DNA of 64,000 nucleotides from Streptomyces fulvorobeus (GCF_013167895.1 NZ_BLWC01000001.1:868001-932000), one strand, 5' to 3'; shown: positions 30,785 through 40,019, counted from the first letter of the stretch. Numbers and translations: made by a program. The notes: generated by a model not told the origin, from the sequence alone.

Positions 30785-31452
30785 TGGGCGGCCTCGCTCC
30801 CCTGCTCCGTCGACGCGGCGGCCGCGTCGGCCTCCGCGGACTCCCGGCGCACGGTCACCACTCGCTGGATCAGTGTCACCAGGCTTCCGGCGGCGACGAT
30901 CCACAGGGCGACCGGCAGCAGGACGTCGATCCCGGGGACACCGAAGGCGTGCAGTCCCGCGAGCCCGGCGGCGACCAGCGAGATCACGAGCCGCTCGGCG
31001 CGCTCCACCAGACCGTTGACCGCGACCGGCAGGCCGATCGACTCTCCGCGCGCCTTCGTGTACGAGACCACCTGGCCGCTCGCCAGACAGAAGATCGCCA
31101 CCGCGCACAGCACGTTGTCGTCACCGCCGCCCGCGTACCAGAGCGCGAACCCGGCGAAGACCGCCCCGTCCGCGACACGGTCGAGCGTCGAGTCGAGGAA
31201 CGCGCCCCACCGGCTGGAGATCCCGGCCTGCCGGGCCATGTTGCCGTCGACGAGGTCCGAGAAGACGAAGAGCGTGATGACGATCGTGCCCCAGAAGAAC
31301 TCCCCCATCGGGTAGAAGACCAGCGCACCTGCCATCACTCCGGCCGTGCCGATGAGCGTGACCGCGTCGGGGCTGACCCCTAGGCGGAGCAGCAGAGCGG
31401 CGAACGGTGTGAGGACACGCGTAAAGAATGCACGCGCGTACTTGTTCAGCAT
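30781..31452 (-). CDS. pgsA: CDP-alcohol phosphatidyltransferase (phosphatidylinositol phosphate synthase)
   Basis: 223 residues with about six membrane helices. The family signature D-G-x2-A-R-x8-G-x3-D-x3-D is complete (DGNMARQAGISSRWGAFLD then STLD). In the pgsA-patA-pimA context the alcohol acceptor should be inositol 1-phosphate, giving phosphatidylinositol phosphate for PIM synthesis. It heads the operon; a HIT-family gene and thrS lie upstream, as in mycobacteria, but here a large membrane protein gene has been inserted between pgsA and the HIT gene. Confidence 0.94.
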   Translation of the reverse strand: MLNKYARAFFTRVLTPFAALLLRLGVSPDAVTLIGTAGVMAGALVFYPMGEFFWGTIVITLFVFSDLVDGNMARQAGISSRWGAFLDSTLDRVADGAVFAGFALWYAGGGDDNVLCAVAIFCLASGQVVSYTKARGESIGLPVAVNGLVERAERLVISLVAAGLAGLHAFGVPGIDVLLPVALWIVAAGSLVTLIQRVVTVRRESAEADAAAASTEQGSEAAQ

Positions 31453-31873
31453 GGCCTTCCCGAGGTTCGGCGGGCCGTGCGGCCACTGCGGCCACCGGCT
31501 GGCCCATCGTAGTCACGACCCGTGTGCTCTACCGGCCGGGCACCCGCTCCGGAAGTGTGTCGGCGCCCCGGCCGCCCACGCGTGACGTGTCCGACGCCGC
31601 CCCGTGGGAGTGGAAAGCCCGGACCGGCCGCGGGCGCCGCGGACGGCTCACCCCATGGCGACAGGACGTACCCCGGCACCGGGACCGCCCTGGCAGGCCG
31701 TCGCGGCGTCGCCGGCGAACGGGCATCGGGCGGAAGGGGAGGAGGAGGCGTGCCGCCCGCCTCGACGCGGGCGACACGCGGCGGGACGCCGGCCGGGCCG
31801 GAACGATACGCTGAGGGCCCAGCTCAGAAGGTGTGCCGCGTACGGTAGTTGGGAAAAGCGCCTAGGGCAGACC
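31453..31873. other. divergent intergenic region, no gene seen
   Basis: 421 bp between pgsA (minus) and the large membrane protein gene (plus). It should carry both promoters. No clear hairpin, operator or small gene is evident; open frames here are long only because of the GC content. Confidence 0.5.
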
Positions 31874-33565
31874 GTGCGGCGAGTGGGGGCGGCAGTGGCC
31901 AACGACGGATTCGATTTCTCTCCTGGAGCGCAGATCCCGCTCCAGGGCTCGGCCGGACAGGCGGTGGCGACCAACGCCCTCGCCTCCGCCGCGTACCGCG
32001 ACAGCCCGGTCGAGGACATCCTCAAGGCCAACAACGATCGGCACAGATCGGAAGTGAAAGCGGGCGATTCCAAGCTCTTCAAGTCCGCCTACTTCAAGCC
32101 GAATCTCGGTGAGGCGTTCTCCCGCGCCGTCCAGGAACGCACGCTGGGCGGTGGCCGCAAGGCGCTCATCCAGTCCTTCGGCACCGACCCGCAGACCGTC
32201 GTCGAACACTGCCTGTCCGCGAACGGCCTCCGCAAGGCGCGGGACAAGAAGCTGACCCTCGTCACCACGCTCTGCGGTTTCGTGTTCCTCCCCGGCCTGC
32301 TGCTCTGGGTGCTCGCCTTCTGGCTGCGCGACTCCCTCAACAAGTCGAAGGACACCGCATTCCGGGTCCTGGGCGGCGTGCTGCTCGCCGCCTTCGGCAT
32401 CGGCGCCCTGGTCCTCTTCATCACGCTCCCGGTCTCCGGCCTCCTCGCGCTCTACCTGCGCGGGATGATCATCGCCCCCGCCATCGGCTGGTTCCTGGCC
32501 AAGCGGATCGCGGAAGCCTCGGCGAAGGACATGCGCTCCCGCTGGGAAGGGCTGCTCGCCGGCGCCGGCGTCATCGCCAAGATCCCGGACTCCGTACCCA
32601 AGAACCCCAACGAGACCGCTCGTGAAGCACTGCGCCAGGGCCTGGAGAAGCTCTCCGCCGAGCAGCAGTCCAACTCCATCTTCTACGCGGGTCCCAAGGG
32701 CATCCTCGGCATGGGTACCCGCTGGGGCAGCTGGCAGCTCGCCGAGAACCTCGTCGCCAGGGACCCGGGCAAGGAGATCCACCAGTTCCGCAGCTGGGAC
32801 CTGATAAGGGTCATCCACGACCAGCTGAAGATGCTGGAACGCGGCCCGCTCAACACCGGCGGCTTCCCCACCCCGTCCGTGAAGCACTGGATCGTCTCCC
32901 CCGTGGGCGAGAACGCGGACTCGGTCTCCCGTCCCGCCGGCGAGGACGTCGCCACCTTCCAGGTCAAGCCGCACGAGATACAGCGCATCTGCAACCACCA
33001 GCAGTTCGGCAGCGGCGACCGGCACTACCTGGGCGTCCAGTTCACGCTCTGGGACGGCCAGCTGGTGATCACCATGATGATCACCGTGACCGTGCTGCAC
33101 GAGACGCTGCGCATCGAGGTCACCGGGCACGCGCTGGGACCCGTGCACGGGCTCTTCCTCACCAAGCCCGAGGCCGAGACCAGGACGGTGAAGAAGGCCG
33201 TCAGGTTCTGGGAGACCCGCAAGATCACCCTGCCGATCGTCAAGGCCGACGAGGTCGTCAGGCTCGCCCTGCGCGCTCCTCTGACCTGGTACCCGCCGCT
33301 CCTGGACTACCTGGGCGGCAAGATAGTCCTCCCCGAGCCCTTCGGCCTCCGTCACGCCTGGGCGGCGCAGCCGTGGAACCACCGGTTCATGGCGGACGAC
33401 GCCCTGCGCGCGGCCGCCCCCGTCCTGCGCGCCGTGCACGCCGCGGCGATCCGCGTGCTGGAGGAGAGCGGGGTCGACACCGAACGCTTCGACAACCGCT
33501 CCATGGTTCTCAGCGGTCTGGTGCAGGACGCCGCTCCGAGGAAGGCCGACGTGTACGACGCGTAG
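31874..33565 (+). CDS. large conserved membrane protein of unknown function
   Basis: About 563 residues. The start is uncertain: GTG at 31874 (AGGG upstream), 31883 or 31895 all precede VANDGFDFSPGAQIPLQG. A soluble N-terminal part (about 1-125) is followed by three closely spaced hydrophobic helices (LTLVTTLCGFVFLPGLLLWV, VLGGVLLAAFGIGALVLFIT and an amphipathic re-entrant segment to about 215). A long cytoplasmic-looking domain with SWDLIRVIHDQLKMLERGPL and a beta-rich part (LGVQFTLWDGQLVITMMI) completes it. I recognise it as a Streptomyces-conserved hypothetical but cannot assign a function. It ends at a terminator shared with the HIT gene. Confidence 0.82.
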   Translation: MRRVGAAVANDGFDFSPGAQIPLQGSAGQAVATNALASAAYRDSPVEDILKANNDRHRSEVKAGDSKLFKSAYFKPNLGEAFSRAVQERTLGGGRKALIQSFGTDPQTVVEHCLSANGLRKARDKKLTLVTTLCGFVFLPGLLLWVLAFWLRDSLNKSKDTAFRVLGGVLLAAFGIGALVLFITLPVSGLLALYLRGMIIAPAIGWFLAKRIAEASAKDMRSRWEGLLAGAGVIAKIPDSVPKNPNETAREALRQGLEKLSAEQQSNSIFYAGPKGILGMGTRWGSWQLAENLVARDPGKEIHQFRSWDLIRVIHDQLKMLERGPLNTGGFPTPSVKHWIVSPVGENADSVSRPAGEDVATFQVKPHEIQRICNHQQFGSGDRHYLGVQFTLWDGQLVITMMITVTVLHETLRIEVTGHALGPVHGLFLTKPEAETRTVKKAVRFWETRKITLPIVKADEVVRLALRAPLTWYPPLLDYLGGKIVLPEPFGLRHAWAAQPWNHRFMADDALRAAAPVLRAVHAAAIRVLEESGVDTERFDNRSMVLSGLVQDAAPRKADVYDA

Positions 33566-33574
33566 GAACGCCCC

Positions 33575-33614
33575 GCGAGGGGCTGTCCCGGCGTGTGCCG
33601 GGGGCGCCCCTCGC
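33575..33614. terminator. bidirectional terminator, nested hairpin
   Basis: GCGAGGGGC pairs with GCCCCTCGC, enclosing an inner CCCGGC-GTGT-GCCGGG hairpin. It lies between the convergent membrane protein and HIT genes. Confidence 0.8.
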
Positions 33615-33631
33615 TTACGGGGACCGTCCGC

Positions 33632-34180
33632 TCAGAGCGCCGGCCAGGCGTCCGCCAGCATCGCGCGGGTGTTCCCGAGCAGCTGCGGCAGCACCTTCGT
33701 ATGGCCGACCACCGGCATGAAGTTGGTGTCCCCGCCCCAGCGGGGCACCAGGTGCTGATGCAGATGGGCGGCGATTCCCGCCCCCGCGACCGCACCCTGG
33801 TTCATCCCGATGTTGAAGCCGTGCGCTCCCGAGGCGGCCCGCAGCGCGGCCATGGCGCGCTTGGTGAAGTCGGCCAGCTCGGCGGTCTCCGCGGCGTCCA
33901 GGTCCGTGTAGTCGGCGACGTGCCGGTAGGGGACGACCATGAGGTGGCCACCGGTGTACGGATAGAGGTTCAGCACGGCGTAGACGCGCTCACCGCGCGC
34001 CACGACCAGCCCGTCCTCGTCCGATTTGCCGGGGATGACGCAGAACGGACAGCCGTCCTCGGCGCCCGGGCCGCTGGGCTTGTTCTCCCCCTGGATGTAG
34101 GCCATCCGGTGGGGCGTCCACAAGCGCTGGAACGCGTCGGGCGTTCCCACTCCGATCTGCTGCTCCGGCTCACTCGTCAT
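33632..34180 (-). CDS. HIT family nucleotide hydrolase/phosphorylase
   Basis: 182 residues from ATG 34180 (an alternative ATG at 34192 adds four). The histidine triad HLHQHLVPRW is complete, and CPFCVIPGK near residue 44 is the partial zinc site typical of actinobacterial diadenosine-polyphosphate phosphorylases (Rv2613c type). AVLNLYPYTGGHLMVVPYRH is the conserved core. It lies between thrS and pgsA, the same context as in mycobacteria. Confidence 0.94.
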   Translation of the reverse strand: MTSEPEQQIGVGTPDAFQRLWTPHRMAYIQGENKPSGPGAEDGCPFCVIPGKSDEDGLVVARGERVYAVLNLYPYTGGHLMVVPYRHVADYTDLDAAETAELADFTKRAMAALRAASGAHGFNIGMNQGAVAGAGIAAHLHQHLVPRWGGDTNFMPVVGHTKVLPQLLGNTRAMLADAWPAL

Positions 34181-34257
34181 GCCGGTCAGCATATTGCTTC
34201 GGCCCGCGGAGCGTGTCGCCGGGGCCAGGCCCGGCAGCCGCCCGCGATGCTGTGGCC

Positions 34258-34935
34258 ATGAGCGACCGATCCGCCCACGCCGCCCCCGGCAGGCTGACAC
34301 ACTGGGAGAAACGCACCGAAGTACCCCTGTTCGTCGCCTCGCTGTTCTTCCTCGCCGGGTACGCGGTCCACGTCCTCGCCCCACGGAACACCGAACCTTG
34401 GCGCGATCTCGCCCTCGCCCTGGTCGGCGCCACGTGGCTGCTCTTCCTCGCCGACTACGCGGTCCGGCTGCGCCTCAGCGGTCTGGGCCTCCGGTTCGTC
34501 CGCGCCCACTGGCTGGACACGGTGGTCCTCCTCCTGCCGCTCCTGCGCCCTCTGCGCCTGGTCCGCGTCTACACCGCCGTACAGCGGCGGCGGGACCGCC
34601 CGCGGCTCGACCTGTACGCGCGCGCGATGACGTACGCCGGCCTGGCGGCGGTGCTGCTCGGCTTCTCCGCCGCGCTCGCCGTCTACCACCAGGAGCACGG
34701 CGCGCCGGGTGCCACGATCCGCACCTTCGGCGACGCGGCGTGGTGGGTGTGCGCGACGCTGACGACGGTGGGGTACGGGGACGTCTCCCCGGTCACCCCG
34801 GGCGGCCGGACGGTCGCGGCCCTGCTGATGGTCTGCGGTCTCGCCCTGCTGGGGGCGGTGACCGGCTCGTTCTCCTCGTGGCTTCTGCAGGTGTTCACCC
34901 GGGAGGACGAGAAGAGACCCCCGGAGCGCGGTTGA
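34258..34935 (+). CDS. voltage-gated-like potassium channel
   Basis: 225 residues. Four N-terminal hydrophobic segments with an arginine-rich S4-like stretch (LLRPLRLVRVYTAVQRRR) are followed by a pore module. The pore helix WWVCATLTTVGYGDVSPVTP contains the K+ selectivity filter TVGYGD, with the last helix after it. It is shorter than full six-helix channels, with no cytoplasmic RCK domain. It is divergent from the HIT gene with only 77 bp between starts. Its stop codon lies in the loop of the terminator shared with thrS. Confidence 0.9.
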   Translation: MSDRSAHAAPGRLTHWEKRTEVPLFVASLFFLAGYAVHVLAPRNTEPWRDLALALVGATWLLFLADYAVRLRLSGLGLRFVRAHWLDTVVLLLPLLRPLRLVRVYTAVQRRRDRPRLDLYARAMTYAGLAAVLLGFSAALAVYHQEHGAPGATIRTFGDAAWWVCATLTTVGYGDVSPVTPGGRTVAALLMVCGLALLGAVTGSFSSWLLQVFTREDEKRPPERG

Positions 34936-34946
34936 CGCTCCGGGGG
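34918..34946. terminator. bidirectional terminator between channel gene and thrS
   Basis: CCCCCGGAGCG and CGCTCCGGGGG form a perfect 11-bp stem with a 7-base loop. The loop holds the channel gene's TGA stop. Confidence 0.88.
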
Positions 34947-34964
34947 CCTCCTCACGGTGTGCGG

Positions 34965-36941
34965 TCAGACCTGCACGCGGTCCTCGACAGCCTTCGCGAT
35001 CTTGGCGAGGGCGTCCTCGACCGGGATGCCGTTCTCCTGCGAACCGTCGCGGTAGCGGAAGGAGACGGCACCGTTGGCCATGTCCTCGTCGCCCGCGATG
35101 ATCATGAACGGGACCTTGGCCTTCTGCTGGTTGCGGATCTTCTTCTGCATCCGGTCGGAGGAGGCGTCCACGTCCACCCGCAGCCCCTGCTTCCGCGCCT
35201 GGGCGGCGAACTCCTGGAGATACGGGATGTGCGCGTCGCCGATCGGGATACCGACCGCCTGGACCGGGGCCAGCCATACCGGGAACGCACCCGCGTAGTG
35301 CTCCAGGAGCACCGCGAAGAAGCGCTCGATGGAACCGAACAGCGCGCGGTGGATCATGACCGGGCGCTGCTTGGTGCCGTCCGGGCCGGTGTACTCCAGG
35401 TCGAAGCGCTCCGGCAGGTTGAAGTCGAGCTGCACCGTCGACATCTGCCAGGTGCGGCCGATCGCGTCCTTGCACTGCACGGAGATCTTCGGTCCGTAGA
35501 ACGCGGCGCCGCCCGGGTCGGGGACGAGCGGCAGATTCTGCTTCTCCGCGACCTGACGGAGTGTCTCGGTGGCCTCTTCCCAGACCTCGTCCGAGCCGAC
35601 GAACTTCTCCGGGTCCTTGGTCGAGAGCTCCAGGTAGAAGTCGGTCAGACCGTAGTCGCGGAGCAGGTTCAGGACGAAGGTCAGCGTCCGGTCGAGCTCC
35701 TCCGCCATCTGCTCCTTGGTGCAGTAGATGTGCGCGTCGTCCTGGGTGAAGCCGCGCGAGCGGGTCAGGCCGTGGACGACGCCCGACTTCTCGTACCGGT
35801 ACACCGTGCCGAACTCGAAGAGGCGCAGCGGCAGTTCGCGGTACGACCGGCCGCGCGCGTCGAAGATCAGGTTGTGCATCGGGCAGTTCATCGGCTTGAG
35901 GTAGTAGTCCACCCCGTCGTCGAGCTGCATGGGCGGGTACATGCCGTCGGCGTACCAGTCCAGGTGGCCGGACTTCTCGAAGAGCTTGCCCTTGGTGGCG
36001 TGAGGGCTGTAGACGAACTCGTAGCCCTCCTCCTCGTGGCGGCGCCGCGAGTAGTCCTCCATGGCCCGGCGGATGACGCCGCCCTTGGGGTGGAAGACCG
36101 CGAGGCCGGGGCCGATCTCGTCCGGGAAGGAGAAGAGGTCCAGCTCGTTGCCGAGCTTGCGGTGGTCGCGCTTGGCGGCCTCCTCCAGGAACTCCAGGTG
36201 CGCCCTGAGCTCGTCCTTGGTGGGCCACGCGGTGCCGTAGATGCGCTGGAGCTGCTTGTTCTTCTCGCTGCCGCGCCAGTAGGCGGAGGCGTTCCGCATC
36301 AGCTTGAACGCCGGGATGAACCGGGTGGTGGGCAGGTGCGGACCCCGGCAGAGGTCCTTCCAGCACAGCTCGCCGGTCTTCGGGTCCAGGTTGTCGTAGA
36401 TGGTCAGCTCGCCGCCGCCGACCTCGACGTCCGCGCCGTCCTCCGAGGACGCCGAGCCCTTGATGCCGATGAGCTCCAGCTTGTACGGCTCGTCGGCGAG
36501 CTCCTCGCGGGCGGCCTCGTCGGTGACGACCCGGCGCGAGAAGCGCTGGCCCCGCTTCTGGATCTCCTGCATCTTCTTCTCGATGGCCTTGAGGTCCTCG
36601 GGCGTGAACGGCTTCTCGACGTCGAAGTCGTAGTAGAAACCGTCCTTGACCGGCGGTCCGATGCCGAGCTTGGCGTCGGGGTGCAGTTCCTGCACGGCCT
36701 GCGCCATGACGTGCGCGGTGGAGTGCCGCAGGATGTCGAGGCCGTCCTGGGAGGAGATCTCGACGGGCTCGACGGTCTCGCCGTCCCTCAGCTCGTACGC
36801 GAGGTCCTTCAGCTCGCCCTCGACACGCGCGGCGACGACGGTGCGCTGACCGGGGAAGAGCTCGGCCGCCGTAGTCCCCGTCGTCACCACGCGCTCTTCC
36901 CGCTCGGAATCGCGTTGGATGATCACACGGACGTCTGACAC
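34965..36941 (-). CDS. thrS: threonine--tRNA ligase
   Basis: 658 residues, class II synthetase. Domains in order: TGS (about 1-60), editing domain with [11 protein letters not shown] (the HxxxH site, about 74), catalytic core with the zinc Cys/His set beginning [12 protein letters not shown] and motif 2 [14 protein letters not shown](SRGF), and anticodon-binding domain ending [11 protein letters not shown]. No T-box leader is visible in the 110 bp upstream. Confidence 0.98.
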   Translation of the reverse strand: MSDVRVIIQRDSEREERVVTTGTTAAELFPGQRTVVAARVEGELKDLAYELRDGETVEPVEISSQDGLDILRHSTAHVMAQAVQELHPDAKLGIGPPVKDGFYYDFDVEKPFTPEDLKAIEKKMQEIQKRGQRFSRRVVTDEAAREELADEPYKLELIGIKGSASSEDGADVEVGGGELTIYDNLDPKTGELCWKDLCRGPHLPTTRFIPAFKLMRNASAYWRGSEKNKQLQRIYGTAWPTKDELRAHLEFLEEAAKRDHRKLGNELDLFSFPDEIGPGLAVFHPKGGVIRRAMEDYSRRRHEEEGYEFVYSPHATKGKLFEKSGHLDWYADGMYPPMQLDDGVDYYLKPMNCPMHNLIFDARGRSYRELPLRLFEFGTVYRYEKSGVVHGLTRSRGFTQDDAHIYCTKEQMAEELDRTLTFVLNLLRDYGLTDFYLELSTKDPEKFVGSDEVWEEATETLRQVAEKQNLPLVPDPGGAAFYGPKISVQCKDAIGRTWQMSTVQLDFNLPERFDLEYTGPDGTKQRPVMIHRALFGSIERFFAVLLEHYAGAFPVWLAPVQAVGIPIGDAHIPYLQEFAAQARKQGLRVDVDASSDRMQKKIRNQQKAKVPFMIIAGDEDMANGAVSFRYRDGSQENGIPVEDALAKIAKAVEDRVQV

Positions 36942-37051
36942 CGGTCTCTCCTGACTGAGGGGGTGCGCGCCTCGTATCGCGCGCGCAAGAGGGATCGTAC
37001 CGAGCCGGAGGCGCCCTTAGCGAAAGGGATACGGCACGGCCGGGGCGCCCC

Positions 37052-38311
37052 CTACGCCTCCTCCCCCGCGCACGCCTCCTCGAAGAAGTCCAGGTTCTCC
37101 TGGAGCGACTTCATCAGCCGGTCCCGCTCCGTCTCGTCGACCTGGACGGGAGCCACCTGCGAGGCGCCGCTGAGCCGCCGGAAGCCTCCCCTGCTCTCCA
37201 GCCGCCCCTCCACCCGGATCGGCAGCCCGACCAGGTGGGCCTGGCCCGCGATGCGGTACGCCTCCTCGTCCAGCTCCATCCGTACGTGGGCGACCTCCGC
37301 GCCGGCCAGCACCCTCAGCCGTACGATCCCGGGACCGCGGGGCCCGGAGCGGCGCATCCGGACGACGGCGCCGGTGATGCGTACGGCGGCGGCCGGTTCG
37401 TCCCGGAGGTAGCGGGCGCCCGCCCGGCGCAGGGCGGGCAGATCACCGGGGGAGAACTCGACGGGCTCCGGACGGGCGGGGCAGCCGTCGGGCGTTCCGG
37501 CGGCAGGCGCCCACTCCACGGCGACCCCGGCGCCTTCGGAGCCCCGGACCAGGGCGATGACGGCCTCGGTCAGTTCCCGGCTGACGCCCGCGGCGACGGC
37601 GGAGCCGAAGGCGTCCATGCCGCCGGTGGCCCGCTGGTAGTCGACGGCCTCCCGGGTGGCGTGCAGGGCGTGGTGGAGCCGTACGGCGACGGCTCGGCCC
37701 GAGGCGACGGGCACGAACGCGGTGAGTCTGCGCCCGCCGGGCGCGGGCCCCACCAGGGTGGTGTCCAGCGCCGCCCGGGCCTTCCGGCGGTGGCGGTCGC
37801 CGTGGTAGCCGGCCGGGGCGCGGACGGCCAGGGCGCCCGCCAGCAGGATCTGCCGGGCCGCCGAGCGCAGGTGCTCGTCCTCGGACCAGCCGGCCGCTCC
37901 GGCGGCCCCGGCGGCCGACTCGGGGACGTCGCGCCACCACCGGATCTCGTCGCTGGGCACCGCGAGGCCGACGAGAACGTCCCTGGCGGAGGGGTGCGCG
38001 CTGCCGGCGAGCGCGGTGAGTGCCTCGGCTATGAGGTCCTCGCTGTCCGGGAACGCGGCCGTCTCGGGCACCAGCAGGCTCGTCGTGCCGCCGGCCGGTC
38101 CGGGCGGTGTCCAGCGGCTGTAGCGTCCCGGCGCCCCGCCGCGCCGCCGCCAGCCGTGCCGGCCGAGGAGCGCGCCGAGGACGGCGGGGTCGACGAGGGC
38201 CGGATCGGGGACGCCCCCGGTGGTCCGTCGTCCGTCCGGGTGCGCCCCCGGGTGCGGGCGTGGGCCCGCGGGCGCCGCTCCGTCGAACGGTTCGTCCGTC
38301 GGCCTGTCCAT
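37052..38311 (-). CDS. conserved protein of unknown function coupled to DUF4365 gene
   Basis: 419 residues from ATG 38311 (MDRPTDEPFDG). No domain is recognised. The N-terminal ~45 residues are Pro/Gly-rich. The middle is mixed alpha/beta with RRLTAFVPVASGRAVAVRLH. The C-terminal ~110 residues alternate hydrophobic and charged residues in an OB-like beta pattern (AAVRITGAVVRMRRSG, HLVGLPIRVEGRLES), followed by a charged helix (ERDRLMKSLQENLDFFEEA). The start shares one base with the stop of the DUF4365 gene (TGATG), so the two are co-translated and probably act together. Confidence 0.85.
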   Translation of the reverse strand: MDRPTDEPFDGAAPAGPRPHPGAHPDGRRTTGGVPDPALVDPAVLGALLGRHGWRRRGGAPGRYSRWTPPGPAGGTTSLLVPETAAFPDSEDLIAEALTALAGSAHPSARDVLVGLAVPSDEIRWWRDVPESAAGAAGAAGWSEDEHLRSAARQILLAGALAVRAPAGYHGDRHRRKARAALDTTLVGPAPGGRRLTAFVPVASGRAVAVRLHHALHATREAVDYQRATGGMDAFGSAVAAGVSRELTEAVIALVRGSEGAGVAVEWAPAAGTPDGCPARPEPVEFSPGDLPALRRAGARYLRDEPAAAVRITGAVVRMRRSGPRGPGIVRLRVLAGAEVAHVRMELDEEAYRIAGQAHLVGLPIRVEGRLESRGGFRRLSGASQVAPVQVDETERDRLMKSLQENLDFFEEACAGEEA

Positions 38312-38907
38312 CAGGGTCTCCCTCCCGCCCCGACCCGGGCCATGATCTCGCAGAGCGCCCGGTCGTCGAAGATCCGCGTGGTCGGAACGCGCACGGTGGT
38401 CCTGTGCCGGCCCGTCACTGCGTGGCCCGCCAGGTTGGTCCAGTAGCAGCAGTGCCGCAGGCCGAGTTGTCCGTGTCCGGCGCTCAGCCACTCCTCGCGG
38501 CTGCGTGGCACGAGCATCACGACCAGGATCTTGTGCACCGACACGGGGGTCCTGGCGAGCTTCACGAGGTGGGCGTTGTCGAGCGTGAAGGAGAACGCCG
38601 GGCCCGGTGGGTACGGAGGGAGCTGGTAGGTGCATTTGAGCTGCACCTTGATGGTCACCTCGTCGTCGACGACGTGGTCAGGGGCGCCGTGGCTGACGTG
38701 CCAGTCGATGCCGTTGTCCGGGAACGGCTGCGACAGGGAGCAGCCGGCCGCAGCGGCTACCGCGTGCAGGTAGCCCACCTGGAGCGTCTCCATGCAGGCG
38801 GTGGTGGCGAGGGTGCCGCGCGGCGGTGTGTTCCGCCGCACCGGCAGGACTCCTCCGTGGTTCTCGGCGCGGGAGGGGCCTCCTGGGTTCGGCTGCGCGA
38901 GCGCCAT
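38311..38907 (-). CDS. DUF4365 domain protein, PD-(D/E)xK nuclease-like
   Basis: 198 residues. The fold pattern of DUF4365 is clear: E40 in the first helix (ACMETLQVGYLHAV), D68 in NGIDWHV, and Q89-x-K91 in TIKVQLKCT. That gives an E-D-QxK arrangement as in some Holliday-junction-type and restriction-type nucleases. KILVVMLVPRSREEWL and the YW pair (CCYWTNLAG) are further family marks. DUF4365 domains occur alone or within defence proteins; a nuclease role is inferred, not shown. Upstream GGAAGG supports the ATG. It is coupled to the 419-residue partner. Confidence 0.83.
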   Translation of the reverse strand: MALAQPNPGGPSRAENHGGVLPVRRNTPPRGTLATTACMETLQVGYLHAVAAAAGCSLSQPFPDNGIDWHVSHGAPDHVVDDEVTIKVQLKCTYQLPPYPPGPAFSFTLDNAHLVKLARTPVSVHKILVVMLVPRSREEWLSAGHGQLGLRHCCYWTNLAGHAVTGRHRTTVRVPTTRIFDDRALCEIMARVGAGGRP

Positions 38908-39103
38908 GGCTGCGTGTGCCTTCCGGGCTGTGCCGACCGGTCACCCGGCCTCTGCCGACGGGCAGGTCAACTTCCTTTCCCGTCACCTGTGTTGTCACCG
39001 CAGGAGGTGGGTCGTAAACGGCGTATCAGGCAAACACGCCGGGTATCACCGTTCCGGGCGGAGGAATCATGCCATCCGCCGTGCGGGTGCGAGGAGTTCG
39101 GGG

Positions 39104-39829
39104 ATGATGCACTGGTTCGAAGGCCCACTGGCCGCTTTTGACACCGAGACGACAGGCGTGGACGTCGAGGAGGACCGGATCGTCTCGGCCGCTCTCGTCG
39201 TCCAGGACACCGCGGGCGGGCGCACACGGGTCACCCGCTGGCTGGTCAATCCGGGGGTCCCGGTGCCCGCCGGGGCCACCGAGATCCACGGCCTGACCGA
39301 CGATCACCTCCAGCGCAGGGGCCGTTGGCCCGCGCCGGTGGTCGAGGAGATAGCCCGGGCGCTGGCGGAGCAGTGCGCGACGGGACGCCCGCTGGTCGTG
39401 ATGAACGCGCCGTTCGACCTGACCCTGCTCGACCGGGAGCTGAGGAGGCACAGGGCGTCGTCGCTCAGCCGCTACCTGCAGAACTCACCGCTGTGCGTGC
39501 TGGACCCGCGCGTGCTCGACAAGCATCTGGACCGCTACCGCAAGGGCCGCCGCACGCTGTCGGACCTGTGCGCGCTGTACGGGGTGGCGCTGGAGGAGGC
39601 GCACGACGCCGCGGCCGACGCGGCGGCCTCGATGGAGCTGGTACGGGCGGTGGGGCGGCGCTTCTCCGGACGGCTGGAGCAGCTCACCCCGGCCGAGCTC
39701 CACACCCTCCAGGCCGTGTGGCACGCGGCGCAGGCACGTGGTCTGACGGCGTGGTTCGCGAGGAGCGGGACGCCTGAGGTGGTGGACCCGGCGTGGCCGC
39801 TGCGCCCGGAGCTGCGCACCGCCGCCTGA
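39104..39829 (+). CDS. DnaQ-like 3'-5' exonuclease
   Basis: 241 residues from ATG 39104, 7 bp after GAGGAG. DEDDh exonuclease: D-x-E in AAFDTETTGVD (about 13-15), the second Asp in NAPFDLTLLDREL, and the His-x4-Asp motif in EEAHDAAADA. It resembles DNA polymerase III epsilon-type proofreaders, but it is free-standing, so a repair or turnover role is likely. The C-terminus adds a helical extension ending RPELRTAA. It diverges from the DUF4365 pair (196 bp apart). Confidence 0.92.
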   Translation: MMHWFEGPLAAFDTETTGVDVEEDRIVSAALVVQDTAGGRTRVTRWLVNPGVPVPAGATEIHGLTDDHLQRRGRWPAPVVEEIARALAEQCATGRPLVVMNAPFDLTLLDRELRRHRASSLSRYLQNSPLCVLDPRVLDKHLDRYRKGRRTLSDLCALYGVALEEAHDAAADAAASMELVRAVGRRFSGRLEQLTPAELHTLQAVWHAAQARGLTAWFARSGTPEVVDPAWPLRPELRTAA

Positions 39830-39867
39830 GACCGGGACCGCCGCCCCGGCGCGTACGGGAACGCGGA

Positions 39868-39900
39868 AGCCGGCCCGTCGACGGTGCTGACGGACCGGCT
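39868..39900. terminator. terminator of tRNA-Val and the exonuclease gene
   Basis: AGCCGG-C-CCGTC pairs with GACGG-A-CCGGCT (12-bp stem with one mismatch, 9-base loop). It lies 9 bp past the tRNA 3' end on the minus strand and after the plus-strand exonuclease gene. Confidence 0.75.
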
Positions 39901-39908
39901 CTTCCCGG

Positions 39909-39980
39909 TGGGCGATACTGGTTTCGAACCAGTGACCTCTTCGGTGTGAACGAAGCGCTCTCCCACTGAGCTAATCGCCC
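39909..39980 (-). tRNA. tRNA-Val (CAC)
   Basis: 72 nt cloverleaf. Acceptor GGGCGAT pairs with ATCGCCC, anticodon stem is CTTCG/CGAAG and the loop TTCACAC gives anticodon CAC (codon GUG). The T-arm is ACTGG-TTCGAAA-CCAGT. CCA is not encoded. It is nearly identical to the copy near 43.4 kb, with one T-loop base different. Confidence 0.95.
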
Positions 39981-40019
39981 GGGAACGGGTTGAACCATAC
40001 AGGGCGCCGCGGGCTCGGT

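Noticed and set aside
34965..37051. T-box or other leader regulating thrS
   Set aside because: Only 110 bp lie upstream and no T-box core or specifier stem is visible; actinobacterial thrS generally lacks one.
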